The notes under the pieces: generated by a model
What the model saw: only the letters and a program-made list of their open reading frames with translations
Database searches by the model: none
What the model was told of the DNA's origin: nothing
In this document: in pieces, positions 1 through 14,117 of the stretch
Layout of the letters: each line of letters starts with the position of its first letter
Position numbering within the stretch: position 1 is the stretch's first letter
Origin: Fasciolopsis buskii
Lineage: Eukaryota > Platyhelminthes > Trematoda > Plagiorchiida > Fasciolidae
Assembly (NCBI GenBank): GCA_008360955.1
Contig: LUCM01008940.1
Location: 269,366 to 333,365 of the forward strand
Reading direction: 5' to 3'
DNA: 64,000 nucleotides
Translations under genes and position numbers: made by a program

Positions 1-2269
1 CAGATGCATCGCTGTAAGTTAAACGGTTAAAGATGACTGAAAATCGACGTCTAAACCCGAGCAGCGTGCTGCGCAATTTCGGAAAAAGTAAGACTATCGT
101 TCATTGTTTTCTGAATCGCGTCAATAATGGGATAGGGAGAGTACGAGCGCCCTTATAAATTCCTCCAATCCAAGAGTTATCCTCGTTTCTTCTGGTCCCC
201 CACCGTGTTAGGATAGCGGTTCATGCCCGTTCAATAGGCAAATGAACAGAATTAAAACGGCAATATAGTTAGTATTGTTGGGGGTACGGGGATATCCATT
301 CCGTATTGGAGTAAGCTTACCTTCTAACTCCGACCTTAGAACAAAGAAAAACACTTGGGGAAGAGTTTAGACTCTGTGTTTGTGTCATCTACTCAGAACG
401 GTCGCGTTTCAGATGCCCGTATGGAGACCGGGCGGACGGCAGCATCCATGTGCCGAAGGTTGTCATAGCTAGAAAATTGTTCCTGATATTGCAGAAATGC
501 TATCCCTCGTCTGCCAGAACGAAATTTAACGTAGTCTCCGGTCTGGCCTCTTGTTCAAGTAGGAAAGCCTAGACGAGTGAAGTTGTACACCTGCTTTGGG
601 CCCTACGGAAATATAAAGGAATTCGTTTTTGAAGTGCTCAATCCAGACCGATGAACTTAATTGCACACAGTGCAGTCGAGAATGATTTGGAGACTGGGGG
701 TGTGCTCTCCTAGAATGCCAGTTTCCTCGGTGAACTCGGGAATCGTGTACAGGTAAACAGAAATTAGCTGGATTCTTATTTTTCCTATTCATTCGAAGGT
801 TCGGGAGTAATCTTTTGAACAGTGATGTTGTTTATTATTTCAAATGCTCGAAGAAGTTACTACTTATGTAACTATTGTGTCAAATTACCCGTTGGCCCAA
901 GGGTCTGCAGATTGCATCTTCCAACAGGTTCTCACATATTTTAACTACAAGGTTCGAAACAAGTTGATCATTTACACAGCTACTTATATACTGTAAATAA
1001 AACTATCATTCTTGTTGTCTTTGGAAAACTTTTATGTAGATCCGTCCGCTAGGACACCTGCAACTGCGGCCAAAGGTAAACAATAGAACAGCAAAACCAA
1101 TGTCATGCAGTGGCTCGTAATCAAACAGGATGATTTGCTTTATCTCTTCGGTAATAAAAACAGATTCATTTTCTCCGAACTTGCATTCCCAGATCGAGGA
1201 CGTCCTACAATTTCCGAGCTCTTTCATAGTCCGCAGTATGCTTTCGTAAGACAAAATTTCCCTGGAAACATAAGACCGCTTCCGTATTTATTCTCGCTTC
1301 TCCCATTGTGTGTACCCAATACTCTCATGTCCAGTCTTCTCCGTACTTGCACACTCATGTGTTCGGTTTGCATCATAATTTCGTTTAGACCAACTGGACC
1401 TTGCATCCTCTTTCTGATGGCTAGCTCTGCCTAACCGACTAAAAAATTCCTACGAATGGACTTAAATCAACCTATCTTCAGTGCATTCTCGCTAACGATT
1501 CAAATGAGTTTCTGAGTTCTTTGAATAAATAGATTGATCCATCGTTTGACGAACGGCACAATCAGAAGGAAGAAAGCCGGAGTGCACACTTATTTTATTT
1601 GTCACTGAAAATTAGCGTTGCTTTTCATCAATGCAGTTAATGAGTCAGTCACCTGAAAATTTGGTATTCATTTGTACGTAAGTGGGACAGTGGCTTGTCA
1701 GCTTCACTGAAATTTACATGCGTGCATACACAATCACAAGAATAAATTAATCTTTGTACAGACCGGAGGAGTCAGTCTATTTTGGGCGGAAATTTGGGTG
1801 GAACAGTGCATATGGATCAATGGTCTAAAAGGGTAATTAAGCTCACTCAGTCACTCACGCGCTGGCACGGGCGAATAAGCATAAACGCGTGCACGTAAAA
1901 AAGACCCATTTTCGTAGAAAGGGTTTCTTGTCATTTACTTACGGTCTGGTGTGTACATACTTGATACTATGTGAGTCCGCGGTGTACGAGACATAAGTAA
2001 GTACTGGAGGACTCTAGCGTCAACCGAGTAACGGAGCATTACGTCAGCTCACTTTCACTTACCGTGCACGGTAGTATACTCACTCATTCTTCCAATCTTT
2101 TTCGGATCTATTTCCTCACACATCCATTTGTGACAATCTATAAATTATCCAATCTCCCTGTGGCAGTGGTAAGAGGGTGTGGACCAAATTTTCATTCACC
2201 ACCATTTGCACTACACACACATTTATCCCTCCACTGGACAAATGTGTACGAGCTAATATGATTTCCTCC
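1..2269. other. Non-coding stretch with two weak minus-strand open segments
   Basis: I see no supportable gene. On the minus strand two partly overlapping open segments lie at 1224-1406 (60 codons) and 1006-1254 (82 codons). The second reads as a hydrophilic, Glu-rich peptide. A cag acceptor-like site sits between them, but the reading phases do not join through the only obvious donor. Both are short enough to be chance. From about 1830 the sequence becomes richer in CpG and CA dinucleotides, leading into the CA/TG tract at 2270. Confidence 0.3.
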
Positions 2270-2315
2270 ACGCACGTGCACAGGCGTGCACACACGGGCA
2301 CACACAAACACAAAC
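2270..2315. repeat. CA/TG-rich, CpG-containing alternating purine-pyrimidine tract
   Basis: The tract is dominated by alternating CA, CG and TG steps (cgcacgtgcacaggcgtgca, then further CACA and GGCACACACA units). It is an imperfect microsatellite that could adopt Z-DNA. Similar tracts recur near 14.1, 15.0, 15.5, 28.9 and 61.4 kb. No coding role is likely; peptides read through it are His/Thr/Arg-rich only because of the repeat. Confidence 0.7.
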
Positions 2316-5300
2316 GCAGAACGCGGACAAGGAAAGAATTGGATGCAAAGACAGTCAGGTGTACGTATAGCCTCAAATGGGATATATGTGTGCATGTACT
2401 CAGATAGCAACGGGAAATATTGTAACAACAGTGATTGCATTCCTGAACAGACAGACACCGACATCTCACACAAAACCATAAAGAGACTAAGTCTGTCAGA
2501 CAGTCCATCATGCGTTGCCAATCTTCTCCTCCTCCTTCTTCACTTGTACTTCCCCCGCCGCATCCAAATCAAGTTGACAGCAGTGGTGTTTCTAGACGAC
2601 GCCCTTTGGCATCTATTAAGAAAAGCATGGACAGATTGATCACACAACACTTCTAATACTGTTACTACTCCCGCTATTATTAGTACTATTGTCAATACTG
2701 GCTGCTGTTATTACCACTTTCGCGGCGTACGAACGTTCCACCTGAACACTAAATACTAGGTAATAATGACAGACGGGGTTATTTGGGGTACGGAGTAGAA
2801 GTGGCTCTACACGGTCACGAGAACGAAGGAGCTGTACGTTTGAAGATTGTGAAACAACAAAGAACGACACTTGGCAATAAGAGGACAGCGCTCTGGATGT
2901 AGTTTCGAGCTATCCGACCTTTGTCTTCACGATGTCACTTCTACTCCACTAGCACCCATTTCGACCAAAAAAGTGGGTTCCTGAATTCAATTTTATTTGT
3001 GGCGTATTTGGATTGCCGGACAATGACCATAGACCATCTGAAGCACATACTTGAAGGAAAAAGTGGACCAAAGGTAGCATTTCCGTTCTGTGAAGGATTC
3101 AAAGACCCGGTTGAAGCAGAGGTGGAACACCATGCTTCAAGCCAGTACTGTGGTGTTGATAGTGAATGTGATTAGACCTCTAAATGATGTTCGGTCATCG
3201 AATGCCAATCTAGCCACATGCAGCCTAGGGAACGATCACGCTATACTATTCGCAACAAAGCATTTCGATTTCACTTAGGAATTTTATTGGTTCATTTTTA
3301 TACTTTGTACATTTTGGCCGATAATATGCCAGCCTTTTTATCGTTCACTTTACTTGTAACGAATTCCATTCGCGTAAAATCGGGGAATAAAATCTGAGGT
3401 AGTAGATGCTGATGATAAGGCGAACCAATTTAACCGTTCTGACTCTTGTAAAGCACCACGGCAAAAGACTGCGTAAGGAAGCTAAGAGAATTAGGAAACG
3501 TTGGTTTTATTAAGAGATTGTTGAGAAAGTTTGAGCCACTCTAGCTGGTCATCTGCATAATTACAAGTTGTTCAACTGGTGTCTGTCTGATGGAGTGTCG
3601 TTCTAGGAAGCAAAGATATTTACAAAACCTAGCAAATACTGTATTCCAACTGTCTTCCAACTAACGCACTAGATTATTTAGGATGAATGTTACCATGTCC
3701 GGGCAGGTAAGTAACTTGCGTTCAGTAATGAACGAGGTCATCTGTGAAGTCCCAACGAGGATTTTGGGGAAGCCCTTAGTAAGTGCATTGTCGCGAGATG
3801 AAAACACGGTAGAACCCTAGAGGAATAAAACCTTTATATGAAGTTGCCTTAAATCAAAGTTTCCCTATGGAAGAGGTCTGAATCAAAAGTAGAAAGTAAA
3901 GCCATGATTTGTCCAGAGTCATCCTAAATGCCTATGTAGCACAAACAAGCTGGTTAATGAGAGTGTTACCAGTCAACATCTTATACCAATAATTAGCTAC
4001 TGCCACTCGAGGATTCTTATTATTGAACAATACTCTTATTACGTGATCCCTAAGACAGAGGCGGTAAAAGTGTTCAATGAGCAGCAGCAATTATGAATGT
4101 CATTACGTGATATTCACACCTAATCGGGTACAGTGGATCGCGCTACGGGACCTCTAAATTCTGATTGATCACCCGGAGACGGGAGTCAGCGAACCCTGGC
4201 GTTTGATGACAAATTCAACATGGTGGTCGTCTAATTGCGAAGTGAGATCTCTTCAGTTCTCTTTCTCAGGTGAATGAAATGCAATGCAAGAGCTGTCCAG
4301 GTATGATATGATCAGTCTTCTTCCGACTTAGTCAATCCCTCCTATTTCAGTTAGCTTCCTGGAGACCTGCATGATATTTCAGTTTCTATAAGTCTTTTCC
4401 ACTGGGAGGAGACGGAATGCACCTGACCTTCACATATTAATCTCTATGTAGGTTTCATCTCTACGGAAAAATTATGAACCTGTTGGTCGTACTATTCAAA
4501 TTTAGCATTTGAAATTCAGAGTCTGCGGATTTCCGTAACCTTTCCTAATATCAAACATAAAAGAAACTGCAGAAACGTATTCTCAACGGTAATGTACGAA
4601 ATATAATATGTTGTAAAAATCCTCAAGATAATCCCACAGTCATGCAGTCATTGTGAATTCGTTTAGCATTAGGAAGTATTTGTTGATTCGAACTAGGCTT
4701 AGTACCTCGTAGTTCACGCACAACATTTATTTTCAATACAGCCAGTAGCTTTAGTCAAGAGCTCTTCGGGAGTTTTTGAGTGCTTTGAAAAACAAACGAT
4801 CAAATTTTAAGGGCTGGCCATACTATCTGAAGCACATTTCAGGTAATTGGAGAGCATGTGAAATATTCCAAATATATTAAGTAGGTAATGTTGGAATAAA
4901 GTGATTCAACAAGTGTGCTTTTAGTAGCAGCATAAGCAATCCAAATACCATGTTCTCAGTCTCAGTCGGAACGGAAGAGCGAAAATCTCAAACGATCAAG
5001 CAATTGAAATGCACATAGACAAAGGAAATACCTTCTGGTTGACCTCCATTCAAATGAGTCAATGTTTACTGGGCGAAAGGACCTGACATATAAGGAGCAG
5101 TAGAGCAAATCTATATTCATCCATGAGAAGTTCAGTCTGCTCTATCCGGATGGCTTGGAAGGTTACCGAAATAAATTAGGGGACAGAAAATGAATATATG
5201 CTTTATGCAGGTACAAAGTATACTCGGTTGGGATAAATGGGATAGTACTTGTTCTGTTCACCTCAAGCTCAAAGCGATTATATCATGGCTTTTCTGACCT

Positions 5301-7293
5301 TATCGGGATATGTCGTTAGAACACAAACCAGTACGCTTTACATTTACCCAATGTTGCATTGCCAATTGAGGATCAGAAAGTTATTGGTTAGTGCTTTTGA
5401 GCAACAGAATCTTGTTAGAACATGCTTCCTACTCAATCCAGCACCCCAGTGGATCAAAAGTATGTGTTGGGTGATCACGAAAGAGCGCGTGCCTATCGGT
5501 CACAATTTTATTCTTGGAGTAAAAAACATGAGGACGAAGGTCATCTTTCTAGGATGGAGAAAACTGTGCAGAAATTAGGATTCCTGTGATTGCAGGTATG
5601 CCGAGGCGACTCAGGGCTAGTCATAAGTGAACTTTATGTTTCATAAAATGTGATTTATTTTGTTCTTTACTCCAGCCTTTCCCCTGCAAAAGCATTTCGT
5701 AAACACGGAGAAATCTGTGCAATACTGACTTCTTATTATCTTCTGAATATAGCAAACAAGTGTGTGTCTCAAAAAATATTCAGAATCTTAATATTTCAAA
5801 CAAAATGGCGGAAGAGTTAGACGGACAATAGAGGGGTGGGGTAAGCGGTGCCCTCTGTGTGTTAGATATATTTGTAAAAATAAAACTGGTGCGATCACCA
5901 GGACTTTTACGACTTAGCTCGAAAACGTTTTTCTTGTTAAGCAGGATACAGGGTCAATTAGGAACAGCATAATTTTCGTGCTGACAGACGTGAGTGATAG
6001 TGATTTCACAATTTGAACCACTATAAGAATGCTAATGACTATCAAATGGGATGTAATGCAGATGAGGGGCCTGATGCACAGAAGCTTACGGGGATAGACG
6101 AAACACGACTGATCGCGGTCTATATGTTTTCGTGTGAATGGAGCTTCCGTGTAGTATGACTTGGATAACAAATTGAATAGACAAAGAAATAACTGATTCT
6201 GGGCACCACAATTCCGTGGTTAGCTGATTGAAAAATAAGTAAATCCAGTTCTTTAAAGCTGTCCAGAATATGTCACAGACAACACCTAAGAGTTTAAGTG
6301 GGTCGAACGTGGGACCAAGTGCGGTGTTATTGCCCGATTGCCCATCAACGTAAGAGAAACGAGAAAGAGTGGAAGGGAGGGAGATGAGACAAAAGGCTAC
6401 GAGGATTGTTTTGAAATGAAGAAAACTGAAGATGAAGCTTGCTGTATTTCGACTCCAGTGTGTGTGGTTGATTCTACCTCACGGTCCCTATCGTCCGTTC
6501 CCATTAGAGGGGAAAGCCAAGTTCAGTAGACACAAACATTCTGCCTATTGATCGAAATCAAATAACTTTATTGGTTTTGCATGAGTAAAATTCCCTAGTT
6601 GTTCAGCTTATCGAGGGGATTAGTCAGAAAGTTTTCACTACAGTTGCGTTGGTCTTCTACCAGAGTTAATATCCACTACCTTACGAAAATTAAATTTGCT
6701 CTCGAACAAAGAAGTCATGGACAGATTGTATAAATGAAAGGGATTATTGGCCTCCGTAATCGTTTTCGGCCAGATAAGTGAAATGATGAGCAAATTTCTC
6801 TTGGTCTTGATAGACAGATTCACGAAGATATGCCAAACTTTACTAACGTATATAGCAAAGACCACGACGATTAGAACTCACTGCGGAAAGAAGATTTCAG
6901 TACTCGCATGGACAATGACACATTCATTGCTTTTACAATCGCCTGGGTGCTGCACTGAGCTGCATAAAATCTGAAATCCCGAAGGTTCTACCCTAAGAAA
7001 TGTTTACACGCATTGCCGTGAATTAGGCCCACCATCATTTCGCCAAAGTGCTTCTTCGTACAACGACTGATTTTGACAGACGCAGTTGAACCTAACTTGG
7101 TGGAGACAAAATTAAGTTGTGTATCTCAATGATTTTGAAAATCTTTATTGATCGTAACTTAGGTTGTTTTCAGGAAATCCTGATTGATGAGCTTGGAGTT
7201 TTGATCGTAAACACTTCATTACCAGCCGAGGTAACATTGTTAGTGCGTATTCTCAGTTGGTGGTGTAACTCCGTATTTGTAGGTCTGCCATTA
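2316..7293. other. Non-coding stretch, no supported gene
   Basis: Nothing recognisable on either strand. The longest open segment is 5249-5578 (+), 109 codons from a TTG. It has no clear splice acceptor, mixed hydrophobic composition and no motif I know. Its length is expected by chance in a window this size. No tRNA, rRNA or tandem repeat was seen. Confidence 0.4.
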
Positions 7294-7541
7294 GCCTCGA
7301 CTCTCGGCCTCGTCGACGACCTTGGCCTCGTGACTAGACGCTTCTTTTACTACCTGTTCTTTGCCGACTTGACCTATGACTTCAAAGGAATGATGTTTGA
7401 CTTGAGTGGTTTGATCCTCTTAGTTGTCGTTGCGGTCCACCCCTCATGGTTGCTTGTGCAAAAGTACTTCAGGTTCACGACCTTGCGGCTGTATGATTTG
7501 ATTGGCGGGCCTCTTGTCTAGTTGAATGGTTTGCTCATCAT
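7294..7541 (-). pseudogene. Possible decayed Lys/Glu-rich coding stretch, unidentified
   Basis: Read on the minus strand this interval gives a strongly hydrophilic translation rich in Lys, Glu, Gln and His. It runs in one frame for about 80 codons with two internal stops. Its innermost part (about 7294-7419) reads like a charged helix, with segments such as EVIGQVGKEQVVKEAS and HEAKVVDEAESRG. The plus strand here is a hydrophobic open frame (7117-7521) that looks like the mirror of this composition. The DNA also contains an imperfect short repeat of GGCCTCGTSGAC-type units at 7303-7335. It could be a relic of a gene exon or of a retroelement ORF1, or simply a compositional fluke. Confidence 0.2.
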
Positions 7542-10500
7542 CCTAATTACACTCATTATTAGATTCCCCGATCTCACCGAAGCAGGAAGTCGTCTATTTT
7601 GAACACAGATGCCAACAAAACAGGGATCGTATCAGTACTGGTTAGGAAGCAAAGCGCAGGAGCTTGTTGCAGCGTACATAAGGCCTTGCCTCAAATAACT
7701 TAGACAGAGAAACCTGTGCCCGTTAACGACAATATTTCATGGCGTTTCTTGCTAACGTTATTTTCTCTGTTTCTACAAGCGAAAAATGATGAGCAAACGT
7801 ATGGCAAAGGAGAAAATTCCTTTCTACAAAACTGAGCATCGAAGACGAAAAACAGTAGAGCTTTCCGTCATAAATTCATACTCGAACTTATTTCGGATCT
7901 AGCCTCGAAATCAGCGTTGCCTGAAATCTTACAGGACAGGGTGTAATTGGCCCCAGAAAATCCATGTTGACGAGCTTGGAAGTGAGAAATCTTCCGCACA
8001 AGTGATGTGCTCGCATAAACTGGTGTAGATATTTGATTCACCACGGCGGGTAATGTTCTTTTTAAGTCTAAAGAAGTTTCCTCACAGTTCCTAAACCAAC
8101 GGATAGATGGTTTGGGGGAATTTCCCGAGAAAAATGTGACCAGTATGGTGTTCTTCACAGTCTCTCGGCTTAAGCCATTGATATAGTACATGAATCACGT
8201 TCAAAAAACAAAGCAGTGACTACATACGGTGGAAACTGAAAGGTACGTAGAAGAATAAAAAAATGAACGCACAGTCCCGCCTTTCGTTATGATCTGCGAA
8301 TACTGCGTAGTGGTTCTGAGAATTGGAATTTCGGTATTTGTATGTTTTCTAGGCTTAGCAATCCAACGTGTCTTCGCCCGGACCCTGTGTGAAGCTTGAG
8401 ATCTAACCTGGGCCAGGAGGTCTAATTTGTGGAACAGTAAATTTGTACCTAATGTCTCTAAGACTAAAGATTTAGGAAGACTCTTGTGTCAATTGAATCA
8501 GCAATGAACCTGGTTGTAAATACCCGGAAAAGCACATGGAACCGTTTTGTTTGGAGTATGTATCTGGTAACAAGCTTCACTAACTGGGGAATTCTTTGAA
8601 GTATAACCGTTCACCAGTGAGAGAACAGTCAATAATTTGCCAGGAACGAAACTTTTGCCTCTTCTTTCGTGAGTTGATTCCAGGATGGGAACAAACAAGA
8701 GGAAGATGATGACCGACCAGATAAATAACAAAAAACAAGCACGAGAAGTTCTTTGCAGTTTTTTCATCAGCATATGAAGCCTTTCTGAATCTGAACCAAG
8801 TAAGCAAGTTGGGACAACTTTTCCCTGCCAATTTCGTTGGGCAACTCCCCAAGATGATGTTGCACGTACCTTATTTGTGTAAGCTAGAGACTGCTCTAAT
8901 ATAAATGATATATTGGTAGAGTTTTATTATCCGAATGGTGGTTACAGCTGTCACAAAAGCAAATTTTGTTATCAAATCGGCTGTTAATTCTCACAGCGAG
9001 ATTCGGTTTGAAACAGTTCCTGTTAGCGCATTAAATGCCAATAGACTGGTAACAAAATACATAGTAAAATAGGTCCGGAGGTGGAATGGAATTGGAAAGG
9101 AAAAGAAATTAATAAAGAAGATTAGCCTCACCTAAGAGTGAAAAGTTCGCCACTTGCGAATCAGTGCATTTTTCTAAACTTCACACAGACTATCACAATG
9201 AGCTGTAGTGAACAGAGCAATCGATTGTCCTTCGGGAGACTCAGCAAAAAATGTTCACTGATGAGGGTGAAGAAAAAATGAGATAACCAAGCAGACTCGG
9301 GTACTTCCTCGTTAGAATGCCTCATCAATGATTCCGGTTTTTGGCAAAGGAATGAGTAGACTGGGGTCGTTTGGTTTCTTTCCGCCAGGGCTGAAAATAG
9401 TTTCACGACTGCAGATACCACAGAGATTCATAGTATAGTTATAGGGAAGTTGAAGATGAAATTGGGCTGTGGAAAGGTGCAAAATTTTGGGCAAATCTTG
9501 ATTTAATAGCCAGGAAAGATTTAGTACAGCTATAGAAAATTTCTGGGAAAAGAAGGATTAAAGAATATAACCGAGATGGCCATCCTGACAGAACGCAATG
9601 TGCATAAAAGAATTGACCATCTAATGATATTTATAGAGCAGTGGTACTGGTGAGTTTTGTTAGAAACTGTTTGACAGGAGTTATACACAAATCTGTAAAC
9701 TACGATTCAGTACAATCCTTTCAGCTACAGTTATTTCAGGTTTTATATTACGATTAGGCTCTGCGATTCTCGGTCTGTGGTTGAATACCTCGATCACTAG
9801 AAACAACACCAAGAATATTACGATCAGAATCCAGCTCATAACAGTTAATCACACAAAGTAGCTAAATAAAGTTTACCTTGAGAAGCGCCCCTCAAAATCC
9901 TTGACGAGGAACACGAATAGGCTAACTACCATTGTCATCAACCAAATCATATTATTTAACCTAGTCATACCTAGTCATGCATAAACAACCACACGAAATT
10001 TTCGTAAGTTTTCTTAAAACATGAGCCCCAGTAACTGCAGAGACTTGGGAATTTTGAACTAGGGGCATAAATTGAGTTCTGTTTCATTTCGCTACCGAGC
10101 CCTGTTGGACTGTGCAATAAGTACGCAAGTAGTAAGCGGGACAACAAAAGATCGGTCATCTAAAGGGTCCAATATTCATTGCAAGTCCACTACAGTTTTT
10201 CAGCCGACTCATTCTCTATGGATAATGTAAAACCTAGATGGAAAAGTGGAGTAAGTTAGAAAGTTAAGAATAGGGTTCTCATATCTACTGACCAAACGGA
10301 ACATGACGGACAGACTTAGCCAACTGACTATAGTGATAGTCAGTCGCACTGTCATGGCATTTCGTCTTCAGTCATGCATTATCAAATCATTTAATCCTGT
10401 TTATAAAAATGTGTTGCAAGCAGATTCACAGTCATAAAATTACCTGGATTTGGACACAGCTGCGTATGCCTCATTACAGTGTTTCAAAGAACCTGATGAC

Positions 10501-10926
10501 AAGACAATAGACGATCCGGCTACTGAGTAATCGGTTTTGCCGATGCCAGGCTGAGGTACGAATAACCGACCAGCCCGATTTATGAACTTCAATGGAAGTC
10601 GACATACAGCTGCTGACAGAACCAAAAATTGCTAGGGTGTTTGGGTGGTCGAACAACAAACTTAGAATTTCCATTGAAGTCACAGCATGGAACTTCGATC
10701 TCCAGGGCAAGGCCAGTAGTTTATTTTCACATCTTGATCAACTGTTGCTTACATATTCATCTTAACCCTTCATTTTCAAGATTCGACTGTCTTCCTACGT
10801 GTCTGGTCACTATTATCACGTCATCGCAAAGTACGCATTTACTATAGTCCTATTCTTGCTAGCTTTTTCGTCTCTTTTTGGCCCCGTTATTATTCTGTGT
10901 AAACACTTCATTTTGTATCAAATCAG
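7542..10926. other. Non-coding stretch, no supported gene
   Basis: Only short, unremarkable open segments occur on both strands, for example 7868-8191 (-), 107 codons, and 8498-8852 (-), two overlapping frames. Overlapping frames open in several registers at once indicate low stop density rather than coding. I see no repeats, RNA genes or mobile-element signatures. Confidence 0.4.
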
Positions 10927-11119
10927 GCCTTCGGGTGTTCGCCTGTTCACCAATGCTTACAGCTTCGACTCAACTTCACAAATGAACGGGAGAAACTTCT
11001 TTTCAGCAAAACTTTATAAGTACGGAAGGCTTTGTATACCAGAACTGATAATTAACCCTTCCAGTTCGGTGACTGTCTTACCCCGAACAGCAACCAATAT
11101 GGCAACAGAACGCTATCAG
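10927..11119 (+). CDS. Candidate internal exon, unidentified
   Basis: A 193-nt open segment lies between an AG acceptor (caaatcag) and a GT donor (ctatcag|gtgttc). It reads one nucleotide completing a codon and then 64 codons, ending in phase 0. The peptide is mixed hydrophilic and Ser/Thr/Asn-rich, with local segments such as KLYKYGRLCIPELIINP. The bases just upstream encode a hydrophobic run that I take to be intron read through. No family is recognised. Splice signals of this quality are common by chance, so this is only a candidate. Confidence 0.3.
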
Positions 11120-13480
11120 GTGTTCACGAAATGGCCTCGCCAATTCCCCGTGTCACAAAGTACGCTTTACAAGAAAAAGCTGATACTTGTCTGGATGTGA
11201 AAATTTAATGTTATTTCAGTAAACAGTCACGGTAACCACATTTGGGGATGTGTTGCCAGCAACAAAAGAAATGAAAGAAACAATAAATTTGATGCAAATA
11301 AATTCATAGATGTTGTGCCCACGCAGAATCAAAAGTCTTTTCCACATCACCTGATCACCAAGAACGCCATCGGCCGCGTTAGCAAAACAGCAACACTAAC
11401 CATGAGAACAAGCAAGCTGTCAAACAGTCCGTATCACATGACAACCTAGTTCAGATGTTTTCAATCCTTCTCGCAAACTTGTTTTGGCCTGCGAACCATA
11501 CGGGAACGATAGTTGGGCCAAATAGCAAGTAATAAAATTGGAGGAAAGTAATTTTTTGTCTCGAGCAGAAGGTAAGCATTCAGGATGTGATCTGACAGTG
11601 AAGAAACGAAGCCAGCATGAGTGAACTGAATAGAAGCAAGACAAAAGTTAAATTCGACTTTCTTTTAAAAAGCCTAGCGAAATATGTTTACCATTAGTTT
11701 GCAATTTAAAATGAACTATATATCTTTGACCGATTATTATCACCACTTATGAACTAAGTACCACAAAACCAATCAATATATTACATTCAGCTATTTGTTA
11801 TAAGTAGTATCGTGTGCTGGCGGTAGCATAAAATGGCTCCGGAAGCCAGTCATCAGTTTTATGTTTATTGTTGTTTATGCTACATAAGTGCATCCCTGTG
11901 TTTTGCACTCTATGCTTAAATTTTTACAATACAACCTAGATAGAGTCAATAAGAATATGATTTCACATTCAATGTTGTATCTAATAAAAACTGAATATCT
12001 GAGTCTCGTGCCTTTTTTCTGACGGTTGCAACTGATGGACAAATAAAAATCTTTCGATGAACTGCTATCGTTATGCTTAAACTGGGTTCATCATCCGTGC
12101 ACACTGCTGACTGACAGCTTATGCAAAATAATTCCACCTAGAAAATAATTACATGGCGCATGCCTAGCTTCGTGAATTTAAGTTTTCAGAGGTGAAATAA
12201 AGTGCTGGGCTAGAACTGCTCAAATTTCAATTCTGGGAGCAAAACACACGGATCCGTTGGACACAGTTTTACGATAATTCTGAACATCGACAAATCTTGA
12301 GTTGACCTGACGAGCTGATAGTTTCAGTTAAAATTTTCGAACTTATGGATTCATCGCGATCGAGGAGGTTTGCAATGATTACATTATACAACCGTTTCAA
12401 AACAGACTTACAGTTGAAAGGTGGGCTCCTAAAAAGCATTCCAGTGCTCGCTGTTTTCACACTGGAAAAAGTGTCAAATAACATCACAAAACCCAACTCT
12501 CTATCACAGTCGGAAACACCTTCGGTTCTGATATTTTAACTCTTCAATCGGTTCACTTTAAAAAACACTGACAGCCATAACATCTGCGTTGTTGGCAGAA
12601 CTGCTTGACTCGATTCCAGCTAGTGGGACTGGTTTTTCATTGATAGGACTTATACTAATTATCTGCAAACTCCAAGGTAAAATCGGAATTTCAAATAGCA
12701 GTACCATATCCAGTTTACCCATTCACTGTTCACACTTTTCTCAGATATTAAATCGGGTTTGCAAGCTGGTCGATTTTCTCTCCTCTTTGCCAACTGCATA
12801 AAATTTCACGGATTAGCGAGGACCTGAAAACTGAATGAGCAAAACACTAAAAGAATAAACGAAGCAGTCTCACTCTGGGATAATCGGCAGACCATAAAAT
12901 TTTTAAAAATACTATTATTTTTTAGCATACACATACCGAATATATAGACCACATTTTTCAGCCACAAAGGGCTCGTGTGAGGTCGGAGCATCAATATTCA
13001 CCACAAAAAGTTGTGCATGAGACTTAGAGAATGACGCAAAAGGTAAAGAAAATTACACGTCATGTTCGGCCCTGCATTTAGAAACTCCTTGATTATACGT
13101 TGAGTGACGTCTACTTTGTTTCGTCGAGTGATTAATTATTTTGTTAACTAAGTGATTGACCTTTAATGAGTTACATCCTACTACTTGCACTGGGCAGATC
13201 AGGATAACGATAGCGGAACTCGAAACAGGACATACAGTGTAACCAAATTAACGGTTGAAGATCATATTTACCCGCTGATTGGTTGGACATTGCGATTCCT
13301 ATTTGACATAGGAAATTGATTCTGAACGCAAAGCACCTTATGTAGCTAGTCTGCAAAGTGACGTTAAGTTGGCATTAGAAGGGTACAGACGGATTTGTGA
13401 TTCGGCATATAGGATTATCATAACGGTTTACATCAATCTACTCTTGTGGATGACAGTATTGGGATAGTTGAAGATTTCAG
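11120..13480. other. Non-coding stretch, no supported gene
   Basis: Open segments here are at most about 75 codons (11420-11644 and 12269-12496 on minus, 12345-12801 in pieces on plus) and have no motif or convincing splice context. It looks like intronic or intergenic DNA. Confidence 0.4.
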
Positions 13481-13630
13481 GAGTGCCCTTTGAATCCATG
13501 GCCTGGGAATATGAGTTCAATGAAGAACATTACGGATTATCTTCCAGCTTCGACGCACTTATAAGCAAAATCACTTTAAATTCCTCTCCAACCGTGACAA
13601 CAAATGTGCTCCAGATTAGCGCTATAGAGG
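13481..13630 (+). CDS. Candidate phase-symmetric exon, unidentified
   Basis: The segment of 150 nt follows gatttcag and precedes a GT (atagagg|gtgcaa). It enters in phase 1 and leaves in phase 1, so it could be skipped without a frameshift. The peptide contains VPFESMAWEYEFNEEHYGLS and then a Ser/Thr-rich half; composition is acidic and coding-like. The acceptor lacks a good pyrimidine tract. No domain is recognised. Confidence 0.3.
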
Positions 13631-14089
13631 GTGCAATTTTTGTGCTATTATAATTCTTCATAGACGACCACTTCAAGTTGGATTAAATGACACTTGTAGT
13701 TGGATTTGACGCAAAAAGTATTCATATTTCCAATATCATCCCAACCTCAAAAGTCCATTTGCCGTTTACTGCATTCCGCTACTAAATAGAGGCATTATTC
13801 GGAATAATCAAAGTCGAGTAGGTTCAGTCTCCGAATACACGTTTATCCCGTGGCTGAATATGCAGTGAAGAAATTCAAACAAGAGATACTGGTTCAAAAT
13901 CCATTAACTCAGCTAAACAACTTGAACGAAGTTCCAGTAATTTCGCTATTTTATTCACAACTCTTTTAGACAACTAATTTAATCTATCTCACTCACTAAC
14001 ATTCATTCACCTGGACAACCCCAACCCAGCCAGTCAAGCAGCTAGCCAAATGAACCCACCGTTCCGTGAGCACTGGTCCCATATATGTA

Positions 14090-14117
14090 CGCACACACAC
14101 ATGCACGTACACACGCG
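14090..14117. repeat. Short CA-rich microsatellite
   Basis: A run of CA and CG/TA alternating steps (gcacacacacatgcacgtac) that is imperfect and short. It is one of a series of CA/TG tracts in the window. Confidence 0.65.

Noticed and set aside
7117..7521. A 134-codon hydrophobic plus-strand frame resembling a membrane protein
   Set aside because: It is hydrophobic mainly because the opposite strand reads as Lys/Glu-rich, and it has no splice or promoter context. The minus-strand reading is the more protein-like of the two.
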